Shown here: positions 1 to 7,365 of the stretch, piece after piece
Numbering within the stretch: position 1 is the stretch's first letter
How the letters are laid out: every line of letters begins with the position of its first letter
Source of the DNA: Euperipatoides rowelli
Lineage: Eukaryota > Onychophora > Udeonychophora > Euonychophora > Peripatopsidae
DNA: 10,289 nt
Assembly (NCBI GenBank): GCA_003024985.2
Contig: PXIH01S0003765.1
Reading direction: 5' to 3' (one strand)
Position numbers and translations under genes: made by a program
Notes under the pieces: model-generated
Databases searched by the model: none
The model's input: the letters and a program-made list of their open reading frames with translations, nothing else
What the model was told of the DNA's origin: nothing

Positions 1-272
1 GTAAATACATAGGCCTACTACTCCTGTGTAATCATCAATAGTAAATGTAGAATGGAAATTAAATAGTTTTAAAATGAATGTTGGTGTTAATTCATTTGTT
101 ATTGTGGTTGGTTTAAATCAAGTATTCGGCTGAAAACTGTTCTTCGTGAATACCGAATATCACCGAATACCAAATATTTAACTGCGCCGAATATCACCGA
201 ATACAGAATATCATTTTTTTTGGCCGAATGGGCCGAATACCGAATAGTTACCGAATATTCGGTGCATCCCTA
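1..272. mobile_element. hAT-like DNA transposon, right end
   Basis: The segment ends at 257-272 in TATTCGGTGCATCCCTA, the inverse of TAGGGATGCACCGAATA, which I recognise as the terminal sequence of a common group of hAT elements and their non-autonomous copies. Inside it the word CCGAATA recurs in many copies between 125 and 260, as expected for subterminal transposase-binding repeats; one 18-bp unit occurs twice without mismatch (153-170 and 187-204). The 8 bases after the end, GTAAAAAT (273-280), would be the target duplication. No matching left end or second GTAAAAAT is visible, so the left end is outside the window or lost, and the true left limit is unknown: the repeats are only seen from about 125. 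No transposase reading frame is seen. The family call rests on recognition of the terminus, not on a search. Confidence 0.7.
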
Positions 273-690
273 GTAAAAATGTCCACTTTTTTTTTTTTTT
301 GCTTTATTATTGAAATGGGATATTTACAGTAGGCTACATCTGGAAAAAAAACATTAATATTATTTTTTAACAAATACTTGTTAAATAATAAATTAATCAA
401 TAAAAAGATTAACGATTGCTTTCTATCCAAGGCCACACACCCTTTCAAAAACTCCTCCCTCCGGTTTCTCAAGGTTTTGGCATTCTTTCTTTGGAATCTT
501 TACAACAAAAAATCTCTTAATATTTCAAATACTGTAGGGCCTACGGCGAAAATTTTCTCTGTTTTTAACTACAGTAATACAGCTGATAGTCTTCATGTGT
601 CAAATCGCAAATGTCTTTTAAAATCATTCAGCATAGCTAAATTTTAAACATACAATAGGCTATATGAAGTGATTTTAAGTACTGTAAGTA
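273..690. other. unassigned AT-rich segment
   Basis: A run of 14 T lies at about 287-300, directly after the hAT-like end. Two opposite-strand open stretches of 74 and 89 codons (248-472 and 378-647) overlap here. Their products are rich in K, N, I, F and L, match no family I know, and overlap the transposon end, so I treat them as chance. A more GC-rich patch at 425-480 has no recognisable motif in any frame. Confidence 0.5.
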
Positions 691-990
691 ATTTAAAGTT
701 TTAAATCTTTTAATGCCTGATTATGTTTTACCCATCACTCACTACTATCGGCAGGAACAAGTTGAACTTTTAAAATTTTGATGAGTCTTTCTATATTTTT
801 GGAAGGGAGCTCCTCCTCTTTCTATTTCATCATTTTAAAGTGCAGTATTTTTATTATGGTAAGCTGCATTACTTCCTTTTTGTATATAGCTTAGCTTTAT
901 TTATGAATGGTTAAAAGTTGTAAGAATTAATCACTAATTAGTAATAAAGTTTGTCTTTTATTTGTCTGAATAAATCAATCAATAATTTAA
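690..990 (+). mobile_element. possible LINE 3' end with tandem tail
   Basis: The stretch ends in GAATAAATCAATCAATAA (967-984), an AATAAA-like signal followed by short ATCA units. Many CR1/L2-type non-LTR retrotransposons finish in a short tandem repeat of this kind. The 250 bases before it are AT-rich, could be 3' untranslated sequence, and hold no recognisable reverse transcriptase codons. The call rests almost wholly on the tail, so it is weak; a plain microsatellite is the alternative. Confidence 0.3.
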
Positions 991-1092
991 TAACTTGGTG
1001 CAAGCCAAGCTCTAAGACTTGTTATTTGTTCACCATTATTTTTCTAGGTTCTCGGTGTCCGACATAAGAACTATTTCTGGTTCACATTTTGC

Positions 1093-1107
1093 AGGTTCTG
1101 AGAACCT
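1093..1107. repeat. 15-bp palindrome with repeated half-sites
   Basis: AGGTTCTGAGAACCT has perfect 7-bp arms around one central G. The half-site AGGTTCT also occurs at 1046-1052 and its inverse AGAACCT at 1111-1117, with a further GAACC at about 1124, so five related copies sit within 85 bases. The core TTCTGAGAA fits the TTCNNNGAA pattern bound by STAT proteins, but it could equally be the remains of a transposon end. No function can be assigned. Confidence 0.5.
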
Positions 1108-2181
1108 GATAGAACCTATTCTTGAACCGGCCAATAGTTTACCTATTTTAGTAGGGGGGGGGGGTTATCTCTAAACAGTAGTGTTATAGATTTTTGCAGC
1201 CATCCTATCAATATATTAGATGTTTCTCCAACTAATAATACAAAGCATCTAAACTTCAATCTTAATTTTCACAGTAATTTTGCAATAGCATCTTGTAGTT
1301 CATTACCAGAGTTACCTAAAAACTATGTAATAATAACTTCTGTTTTGAGCATGCATTAGCAAAACCTCTGGTATACATTTCATAAACCTTCACCGGTAGC
1401 ATGCTGAAATTTTCTGTCGCCATGGATTTTTTTGCTGAAAGAAAAAACTGGATAGCCAATTTTGAGAACTTTGTTTTTTAAAACAATACATGATCTCAAT
1501 ATCTGATCTTCCTCAACGATTAATAATAGAGAATGCTGGGAAATATTGATAGTAAATGCTGATCAAAACTGCTTACATCTTACAGCACCTTTAAACATTT
1601 TTTTTATGTTACCAAATGTCTATTTTCAAGTCTATGCCATGGAATGTCAAGGTTAAATTCTAATTTTGAGGATACCACAGCAATTATATTCTAGGCTACT
1701 TACTGTATTCTAAAATAGGATAAAATAAGTCATTTTAGGGCTGTGAAAGCTCCAACTAAGGCTTTGTTTGAATTAGCTTTTCATTTCTACACTTTAAAGA
1801 AAGTTGGACCTAAAATTAGAGTATTGAAAATTACTAAACAGTCGGTGCATTCATCATCAGGCTAATAAGATTTGAAAATCTTTCATATGTATTATGTACC
1901 CAGCTCATATCACAATTGAATGCCCAGAAAGGCTAGATTGATGGAACATACAGTATGCCATTTGAATAGGCTACATCCAGTCTTACTTGATATCCCACAG
2001 AAACAAAATGACTTTAACGTTTACTTTAAAATATAGATTAGGAATTCAAAAAAATCCATTGATCAAAATTTCAAAACTAATTAAAAGTACCGTAAATAAA
2101 AACCCAAGTGACATAAATATTCTACAATTGGCTTAAATTTAAATCTATACAGTTAGTAATTAAATAAAAATCTTAAAACAC

Positions 2182-2187
2182 ACTTAC
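2182..2187 (-). other. 5' splice site (donor) of the CWC25 exon
   Basis: Read on the minus strand the exon ends ...CTTAA and is followed by GTAAGTG, a near-perfect metazoan donor. The reading frame would hit TAA within this sequence if it were not spliced, which supports the junction. The exon ends two bases into a codon beginning AA, compatible with the Lys-rich stretch that follows in CWC25 proteins. Confidence 0.9.
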
Positions 2188-2360
2188 TTAAGAACACCTT
2201 GATCTTCAGCAAAGTGTCTAATTTCTTCACGTGTTCTTTCTTCCTGCAGTTCTTTCCGCAACTGTTCAATCTTCTTTTGCTCAGCTTCATATTTCTGTTC
2301 TGCCTTCCACACTCGTTCAATGTTACGTAAAGTTTGTGGATGCCAGGATTTTTTTAAATT
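2188..2360 (-). CDS. CWC25: CWC25 spliceosome factor homologue, internal exon (N-terminal CIR domain)
   Basis: The 173-bp exon encodes 57 codons plus two bases, beginning NLKKSWHPQTLRN and continuing through VWKAEQKYEAEQKKIEQL, RKELQEERTREE and FAEDQGVL. This matches the highly conserved start of CWC25 (CCDC49), where MGGGDL is followed by NLKKSWHPQTLRN; the exon would therefore cover about residues 7-64. The segment is the CIR N-terminal domain followed by the beginning of a charged helix. CWC25 is a nuclear step-one splicing factor that joins the spliceosome after Prp2 remodelling; its N-terminus sits near the branch helix and promotes branching. The frame starts in phase 0 directly after a TTAG acceptor. 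The codons are intact, with no stop or frameshift, and balanced composition contrasts with the AT-rich flanks. Exon 1 with MGGGDL is not found up to the right edge, and the next exon is not found to the left edge. Identity is nearly certain from the motif; whether the whole gene is functional cannot be seen. Confidence 0.94.
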
Positions 2361-2390
2361 CTAACGATTCAATATAAATTGTTTAAAAAA
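2361..2390 (-). other. 3' splice site (acceptor) of the CWC25 exon
   Basis: On the minus strand a T-rich tract (complement of the A-run near 2384-2394) is followed about 20 bases later by ATCGTTAG and then the first exon codon AAT. The AG is the complement of CT at 2361-2362. The junction gives exactly the conserved NLKKSW reading, which fixes the boundary. Confidence 0.85.
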
Positions 2391-2500
2391 AAAATTATAA
2401 ACAATTAATATATTTTGATGTTAAAAAAAGAAAAATTACTTTACAATCAAAATCACATCATACATCACAATTAAACATGTTTTACAAAGTTTATCTTTAA

Positions 2501-2580
2501 AGGTCAAATGTAACGGATTTTTTTAATTTTTTTAAATTATTNATTTTCAAAGATTTTTACTAAAAAAAAATTTCCACCAG
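2501..2580 (+). repeat. left terminal inverted repeat of the TTAA element
   Basis: It pairs with 3092-3174. Shared blocks in order are AGGTCAAATGTAACGGA, a T-rich stretch, ATTTTCAAAGAT, TTACTA, an A-run, and TTCCA. Differences are mostly in homopolymer length, so the copy is fairly old or these runs are poorly resolved. Confidence 0.88.
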
Positions 2581-3091
2581 AAAAAATAAATAAATAAATT
2601 AAAAACAAAAAAGTTATTTACAATTCAATTTTTAAAATAATTGTCTTTANCTCCTCACCCTTAAAACAACATTGNCCATTTTACACACCAGGGGAGATAT
2701 TTTGTGACATCATAGCCTATAAATGAATACAGCTTGCTATACTTAACTATAGAATATTTGCTATATTTGTCAGCGTAAAGCTGGATATCATATGGTCTAA
2801 ATGTTTAAATACTTGTAAAATATCAGAATCAAATTCATCCTTTGTGCTATTATGGTCCAATTTTTTTTTTTTTTTTAAATCAAAATGGCCTTTAATACAG
2901 ATTGAAAATTTCTCTATTTACATGTTAAAGCATTACAAAGAAAACAGCTGTAGAGGCTANTTTGTCATCAAATTAATCTCAGACCCAAAGCAAATGTAGA
3001 ATCTTCAAATTGTAATCTCAGACTCAGGATAGCAATAGTCTTAATTTTATCTTGAAACAACTTTTTTTTTATGCATTTTAAAAAAAAATTT

Positions 3092-3174
3092 CCAGTGGAA
3101 TTTTTTTTTATAGTAATTATCTTTGAAAATCAATAATAAAAAAAAAAATAAAAAAATTCCGTTACATTTGACCT
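3092..3174 (-). repeat. right terminal inverted repeat of the TTAA element
   Basis: Read on the minus strand it repeats the left end: AGGTCAAATGTAACGGA, T-rich stretch, ATTTTCAAAGAT, TTACTA, A-run and TTCCACTGGAAA. The pairing makes an RNA hairpin with about 80-bp arms possible in the CWC25 transcript. Confidence 0.88.
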
Positions 3175-4050
3175 TTAAATGTTTAGGGTGATTCTGCAGT
3201 CTTAGATTTTTTATGCAAAAAACCATTTGTTCTTATTTTGCCAACTTTTTTATTTTGCAAGGTGAGCTTGAATGCAATAGCTTGTTAGGTGCATTTGTTT
3301 GTTGTTTTTTTTTTTGTTATTGTTATTGTTGCTGCCATCATTTTTTTATTTTTGAGAATCAGACAGACAGATAGAATGTTAACAATAGTTTTAATATGTA
3401 TGAAAAAAAAATTAAAATTGAACTTAAATATCTTTTTATTTTCCACTTTTCATTGAGTCAGACTACCCCCACCACCTTTTTTTTTTTTTTTCTAGAAGGG
3501 TTCAGAGATAGAGAGAAAGAAAGGCAGATAGATAGAGAATTAATTAAAAGTATCAACAGAATGAAATTTGTCAATGTTATAAGATGCAAAATTGAAACAT
3601 GAATAGAAATCAAGAAAAAGGTTACCGTACCCAATGATGCAGGGTCTGAAATTGAAGAACCATTGTGGATGATTCAATCAATATTTTTATAGTTAGGGTT
3701 ATTTTGTTGAAAATAATTAAAACTAAAGTTGGTGTTATTGGAACCCTCATTGATAATGTGTAATTAATAAGTTTTTCTAGCATTAGCAATTAGACTTGAT
3801 AGATACAATATTATGTTGAGTTTTATATACAGTAGATATAAAAAATATGATTTTAATTCTTTATTTTGATTAATAAATTGTTGTCAATCGAGTTATAATG
3901 TTTTGACTTGGAATTAACATTTGGATTATGGATGATGATGATTATGGATGATACTGATGATGATTCTTCCTCCTCTTCTTCCTAATCCTCTTCCTCTTCC
4001 TCCACTTTCTCTTTCACTTATTGTTAAAATGATTTTTTTTTATTAATACT
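3175..4050. other. low-complexity and unassigned segment
   Basis: The segment holds T-runs (about 3306-3315 and 3478-3491), ACAG/GATA-type purine tracts (3361-3375 and 3503-3538), a TTGTTATTG microsatellite (about 3315-3332), and the GAT and TCC repeats listed separately. A 68-codon open stretch at 3396-3602 translates to low-complexity peptide built from these repeats and is not credible. No gene is seen. Confidence 0.6.
3928..4012. repeat. GATGAT repeat followed by a TCTTCC polypyrimidine tract
   Basis: Imperfect GAT triplets (3929-3966) switch abruptly into a run composed almost only of T and C (TTCCTCCTCTTCTTCC and similar, to about 4012). It is a compound microsatellite with strong strand asymmetry. 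No coding use is apparent because the tract contains in-frame stops. Confidence 0.75.
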
Positions 4051-4592
4051 GTGAATTCACAAATTTATTGGAAGGCAATCAAATCTAGTAAGGATTGAAG
4101 GAATAATTAAATTTGTGTATTTCTGAATAAAAAACTTTGAGAAGTCATTATAAATCTTATGCGAATTCAAATTCCTACTGTAGGCTATATCATTACAACC
4201 AGATAATAAAATTATAAAATCGTTTTTGGAAATATTTTTAGAAAGATTGAAGGCAATTGACAAGTCTTTGGTTCTAGCTCCAGGATTAACTGAACTAGAG
4301 TGACCACCCGTCCTACTTTGGGAGGACATGTCCTACAATTTCATCATTTGTCCTCTGTCCTCCCTCCCCAGGTCAAAAAACACTAATGTCCTACTTTACA
4401 GTTTTTTTAATAAAAATGAAATTTGCTGAGCCTGATAGAAAGGTATATTTTTTTTAAAAAATGAATGAAGCTTACAAATACAATAAATGAAAATTAATTT
4501 TGACTCTATCACAACTTATGGCACCCAAACATCGTCGCTACTCCATAATTAGCTGAAATATACAGGAGACGTTAACACTTGCAGATTTTTTG

Positions 4593-4650
4593 TGCATTCT
4601 AGTACCCTACTGCGTTTTTGACATCTGCACATATATTTTCGTCATTACGG
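4593..4650 (+). repeat. diverged dispersed repeat, copy 1
   Basis: This stretch aligns with 7252-7311. The core CTGCGTTTTTGACATCTG pairs with CTGTGTTTTTAACATCTG, and the similarity extends through CATnTATTTTCnTCA. About three quarters of the 41 core positions agree by hand count, and several differences are C/T or G/A. The copy lies inside the transposon that split the SGNH remnant. Confidence 0.55.
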
Positions 4651-4689
4651 TAAAAAAATTATATATATAGCCTACATACAGTATAGTGG

Positions 4690-4793
4690 TGTTGATAAGG
4701 CCCCCGCAAACCCTGCCGAGCAGGGGGGCCTCTGTGAGTGCAGGGCCCATTTAATATTTTGCAGGGGGGGGGCCAAAACCCTAAGCGCCGCCT
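4690..4793. mobile_element. GC-rich hAT-like terminal fragment nested in the 4296-4858 element
   Basis: This 100-bp patch is far richer in G and C than its surroundings, with C5, G6 and G9 runs and GGGCCC. On the minus strand it begins at 4793 as AGGCGGCGCTTAGGG, which resembles the CAGAGGCGG-type ends of some hAT elements, with the first bases degraded. No second end is found to its left, so it is either a truncated nested copy or part of the carrier's own sequence. Both readings remain open. Confidence 0.45.
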
Positions 4794-5082
4794 CAATAAT
4801 GCCCTACTTTGAGCAATCAAATGTCCTACTTTGAGCACAGCAATGTCTGGTCATCCTAACTGAACTAGTAATAATAAAGTAATTGCCCAGTAATTTACCC
4901 AAAGGTACACTCATATCATGACCATGCTTATCTGTTATCAACAACACATTATATTATTCTTGAGAAGAAAATAGCTTGACTGAATGAGCCTTATTTTCAA
5001 TTAATAATTGGAAAAGGTTTTCATACAAAATGGTGCTATTACTTTGATTACATTTTATTATTATTACTGAAAACGGCCTAAG

Positions 5083-5600
5083 CTAATTATATTTCAGAAA
5101 AAAAAGTAAGCTTAAATATTGAAATAATGTGTAATAAATATTAAACTGTACAATAAAAAAATAAATACATACATTTCAGTGAATATACATAAAGTCAATA
5201 TAGAAAAATATGAGAATAAACTGAAAATATAAGTTTATACAATCTATTATAAAAAAGAAGGAACATTAAATGTATCAACATATAATAATAGAAATTAAAA
5301 AAAAACAAACAAAGAAAAACCTAAATAAACCAATACAATGGGAATTACAAAAGTTGTTGCTTCACTTCCGTTATAGCCTATAGGCTAATCGGTAAAAGGA
5401 GATAAATTGTGTTTGTTGCAATAAACCTTGGCTCAATAAATAGGGCTAAGTTATTGTTCAAACGTGCGAGATGGAAAATATATGATTAATAAATAGGGTG
5501 TAGGGGGTGTTAAGACAAATTTGCTCAAACAAATAGGGGCCATCATATATTGAGTGTAGCCTATAATATTAAAAAAAAAAAAACAAGTTCATGAGTCCGT
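5083..5600. other. unassigned A-rich segment
   Basis: No gene or element end is recognised. It contains long A-rich stretches (5095-5340), a 14-bp palindrome TAGCCTATAGGCTA at about 5373-5386, and three spaced copies of AAATAGGG (near 5439, 5491 and 5529). A 13-A run lies near 5572-5584. If the SGNH remnant came from a LINE, its lost upstream part would lie here, but no codons are visible. Confidence 0.5.
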
Positions 5601-5602
5601 CT

Positions 5603-6110
5603 TTAAAGTTCAAAATTTGAAGAATTATCAAATCATGGTCATACTGTAGCTAACTCTAACAATACCCTGGTCTCTGACAAAACCACCTTTAAGTTAAAGG
5701 CAAAAATACCTCGAAAATGGTATTTGGACCTTTTCTAGTGATTCACTTATAACCAGAGAGCCATTAATACAAACTATGGAATAATATTCTAGTTTAGATC
5801 TAAAGTTGAAGATAAGATCATAAGGGCACCTAAGTTAAAAAGGTTGAGAGAGTATTAGGCTATTTACTGTTTGTGGGAAGAAACAATTTGTTTTCTTGAG
5901 AAACAAATTATCCTCTAACTTTGCCAAATTTAGTTATGGATTTGTGCAAAACTTCCAATTCCAGATCGGTGAACAATTATTATATGGTCAAACTGGGCAT
6001 CAGATGATTGAAATAAAAGAGCAAGGGAAATATTTTCACCGGGTACAACAATCCGGTCGTGCACAGCTTGACTTGGCATATTAGCTTCCGATGCTTTGTC
6101 AAATATAATT
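5603..6110. other. possible decayed coding sequence, unrecognised
   Basis: The base composition is more balanced than in the flanks. On the plus strand a frame from about 5603 to 5738 reads KFEELSNHGHTVANSN and then TTFKLKAKIPRKWYLDLF before TAG; the same frame later resumes between stops. On the minus strand a frame between about 6110 and 5930 reads MPSQAVHDRIVVPGENISL and later FDHIIIVHRSGIGSFAQ before TAA. A plus-strand open stretch of 62 codons (5896-6084) overlaps it. These peptides are not low-complexity, but none matches a family I know, and two strands cannot both be coding. They are most likely remains of an old transposon gene. Confidence 0.3.
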
Positions 6111-6354
6111 TAAGGAGTTCTAGCACATAAAATTGGGAGACCCAACAATTTGAGTAAAGAACATGTATCACAGAACCATAAAATGGTTTTTATGTCTGAA
6201 CTAGCTATATGTTTTTGTAGAAAAATTAATAGCTTACATTTGATATGTGACCAAATAACACACAAATCTTCACAACATACAGTATAACCATATCTTTGAC
6301 CTTGAGGTTACAAGAATTGCAAAATATGGAATGATCCAAAGTTAGTATTAAGAC

Positions 6355-6440
6355 ATTCATTCGATAATCGGTTATCAAATATTCGATTGAATAAAAAGAA
6401 TTACAAGTAGCAAATTTCATAATCGAATATGAAATTTTGT
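6355..6440. mobile_element. hAT-like subterminal fragment (TCGATAATCGG words)
   Basis: TTCGATAATCGGTTATC, AATATTCGATTGAA and ATAATCGAATATGAAA occur within 80 bases. Clusters of short inverse-paired ATTCGA/ATCGG words are common near the ends of hAT elements. No terminus or target duplication is found, so this is a fragment at best. The following bases hold a C-rich patch (6465-6477) and a small hairpin, GCTGCAAAAGCAGC, at 6481-6494. Confidence 0.35.
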
Positions 6441-6494
6441 TTTTATATTTTAAACTTGACATTACCCCCAGCCCCCCTTAGCTGCAAAAGCAGC

Positions 6495-7250
6495 CGATTA
6501 TAAATTGTATGCTTAGCTGCAGATATAATGTGAAGATAATTAGCAACACATTAGCGGGAATTAATTCGTTATACCCTATTGTAATTCATTTTATTTTTAT
6601 TTTTATTAAAATAAAGTGCAATAAAAATGTTTATAATATTAATTTTAATAAATGAATTTAAGTAACTATTATGGAATATTTTATTCATGAACTTGGTTTT
6701 AAAATTCTAGGTAACTTTTGATTGACATTTTTAATTAATCTCTCACCACATTTCAAAGGACACTCTTTTTTATTAATAGATTTCTCATCAAAGAAATGTA
6801 AAATTCAATTAACTTTTGCTCTTCATATTATTGTTTTACTTTTGCCTTTATTCAGGAATTTGACTCATTTATGGTAGCAACGGATTGAAGTAGGTAGACA
6901 GTCTTTTCACTAAATCTTTTTTTTTTCAAGTTTGCAAACAAAACATTTTCAAGTAAGAAAAGTTTCTTCTTAACTTTAGAAATTAGCATTCATCAAAGAC
7001 AATAAATAGAATGGAAATGGATACAGTTGGTCAGCACTTAGAAAATCCACAATATTTTTAAAAAAATGTATAATTTTTATGAATGAATAAGTCTTCTCAC
7101 ATTAACAAGTTTTCACTATACTCACTGTACAATACTGTAATTTAAACTGCAAAATATTAATTTGAAATTTTTAATTTAGTCTAATTAAATTAAAGCATTT
7201 TTAAGTTTTATTTTGGATAATTACTATATATATAAGTGTCTAGAAAAGGG
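6495..7250. other. unassigned AT-rich segment
   Basis: Very AT-rich sequence with no recognised gene, RNA or element end. Open stretches are short and of low complexity. If 6355-6440 and 7366-7410 were two parts of one hAT copy this would be its interior, but no transposase codons are seen. Confidence 0.5.
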
Positions 7251-7251
7251 G

Positions 7252-7311
7252 TGCAATAAGTTCCATTTGACTGTGTTTTTAACATCTGTGCATCTATTTT
7301 CATCAATATAG
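7252..7311 (+). repeat. diverged dispersed repeat, copy 2
   Basis: Partner of 4593-4650, in the same orientation: it contains CTGTGTTTTTAACATCTG and CATCTATTTTCATCAATAT. It sits about 50 bases before the ACCGGT-rich patch at 7366-7410, and the two may belong to one old element. Confidence 0.55.
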
Positions 7312-7365
7312 AATGGCTGCGGAAGTTGTGTCAAATTATTTTTTTTTAAAAAAATTAAATTTGAA

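Larger units (their letters stand above)
991..2187. other. unassigned, probably intronic, sequence left of the CWC25 exon
   Basis: No exon, RNA gene or complete transposon is recognised here. Contents worth noting are a 15-bp palindrome at 1093-1107 with extra copies of its half-site nearby, an 11-G run at 1154-1164, and scattered TAGGCTA words. For the minus-strand CWC25 gene this is the intron after the exon. The conserved block expected in the next exon (a DWMYQGP-like sequence) was searched for on the minus strand and not found, so the intron is probably longer than 2.1 kb. Confidence 0.5.
2501..3174. mobile_element. TTAA-flanked inverted-repeat DNA transposon (Kolobok/piggyBac-type, non-autonomous)
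   Basis: The two ends are long terminal inverted repeats: about 80 bp at 2501-2580 and 83 bp at 3092-3174, starting AGGTCAAATGTAACGG and clearly similar throughout apart from A/T-run length differences. Each end abuts TTAA (2497-2500 and 3175-3178), which would be the target duplication. TTAA duplications are made by piggyBac and Kolobok superfamilies; the AGG...CCT termini fit Kolobok slightly better. The 510-bp interior has no open frame of note, so this is a non-autonomous copy moved in trans. It lies 140 bp upstream of the CWC25 exon's 3' splice site, inside the intron. All four N bases of the window (2542, 2650, 2675, 2960) fall inside it. The inverted-repeat structure is certain; the superfamily is inferred. 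Confidence 0.85.
4296..4858. mobile_element. non-autonomous DNA transposon inside the SGNH remnant
   Basis: A perfect 11-bp direct repeat, AACTGAACTAG, lies at 4288-4298 and 4858-4868. The intervening element has imperfect inverted ends, TAGAGTGACCA on the left and the inverse of TAGGATGACCA on the right, which overlap the direct repeat by a few bases, so the exact target duplication is ambiguous (about 8 bp would fit a hAT element). The word TCCTACTTTG and close variants recur near both ends (4311, 4389, 4801-4811, 4824-4833), resembling subterminal binding repeats. There is no transposase frame. Removing the element with one repeat copy rejoins the SGNH frame exactly, which independently confirms the insertion limits. 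The superfamily is inferred; the insertion itself is well supported. Confidence 0.82.
4057..5082 (-). pseudogene. SGNH/esterase-like coding remnant, LINE ORF1 type, interrupted by a DNA transposon
   Basis: Read on the minus strand, two blocks join in one frame when 4288-4857 (570 bp) is ignored. The right block (5082 to 4858) contains YENLFQLLIENKAHSV, an in-frame TAA at 4954-4956, then VLLITDKHGHDMSV and LLGNYFIITSSV. The left block (4287 to 4057) continues NPGARTKDL, then DFIILLSGCNDI and YTNLIIPSILTRFD, before a TGA. This order matches the SGNH hydrolase fold: block I (G-D-S), the conserved PGA, block III (G-x-N-D), and a TN-I-I strand. Esterase domains of this kind occur in ORF1 of CR1/L2-type LINEs and in related invertebrate repeat-encoded proteins. 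The block I serine is replaced (TDK for GDS), so the remnant would lack the nucleophile, and the C-terminal D-x-x-H block is not seen. With a stop, an insertion and truncation it is a dead copy. A host esterase pseudogene is the alternative. Confidence 0.75.

Noticed and set aside
248-647. Overlapping open stretches of 74 and 89 codons on opposite strands
   Set aside because: AT-rich low-complexity products, one overlapping a hAT terminus, with no recognisable domain.
1962-1982. Possible next CWC25 exon: on the minus strand AGACTGGATGTAGCC resembles the codons for DWMY
   Set aside because: The frame runs straight into TAG, no conserved residues follow, and the word is one of the TAGGCTACA motifs that recur all over the window.
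3455-3480. CCCCCACCACC as a candidate for the glycine-rich start (MGGG) of CWC25 exon 1 on the minus strand
   Set aside because: No ATG is in the right place, the frame gives no MGGGDL, and no donor site follows.
3396-3602. 68-codon open stretch
   Set aside because: Its product comes from poly-T and GATA/GAGA microsatellite sequence.
4050-4061. Perfect 12-bp palindrome TGTGAATTCACA
   Set aside because: An isolated short palindrome with no paired element; chance cannot be excluded.
6226-6462. 78-codon minus-strand open stretch
   Set aside because: It overlaps hAT-like terminal words, and the peptide matches no family known to me.
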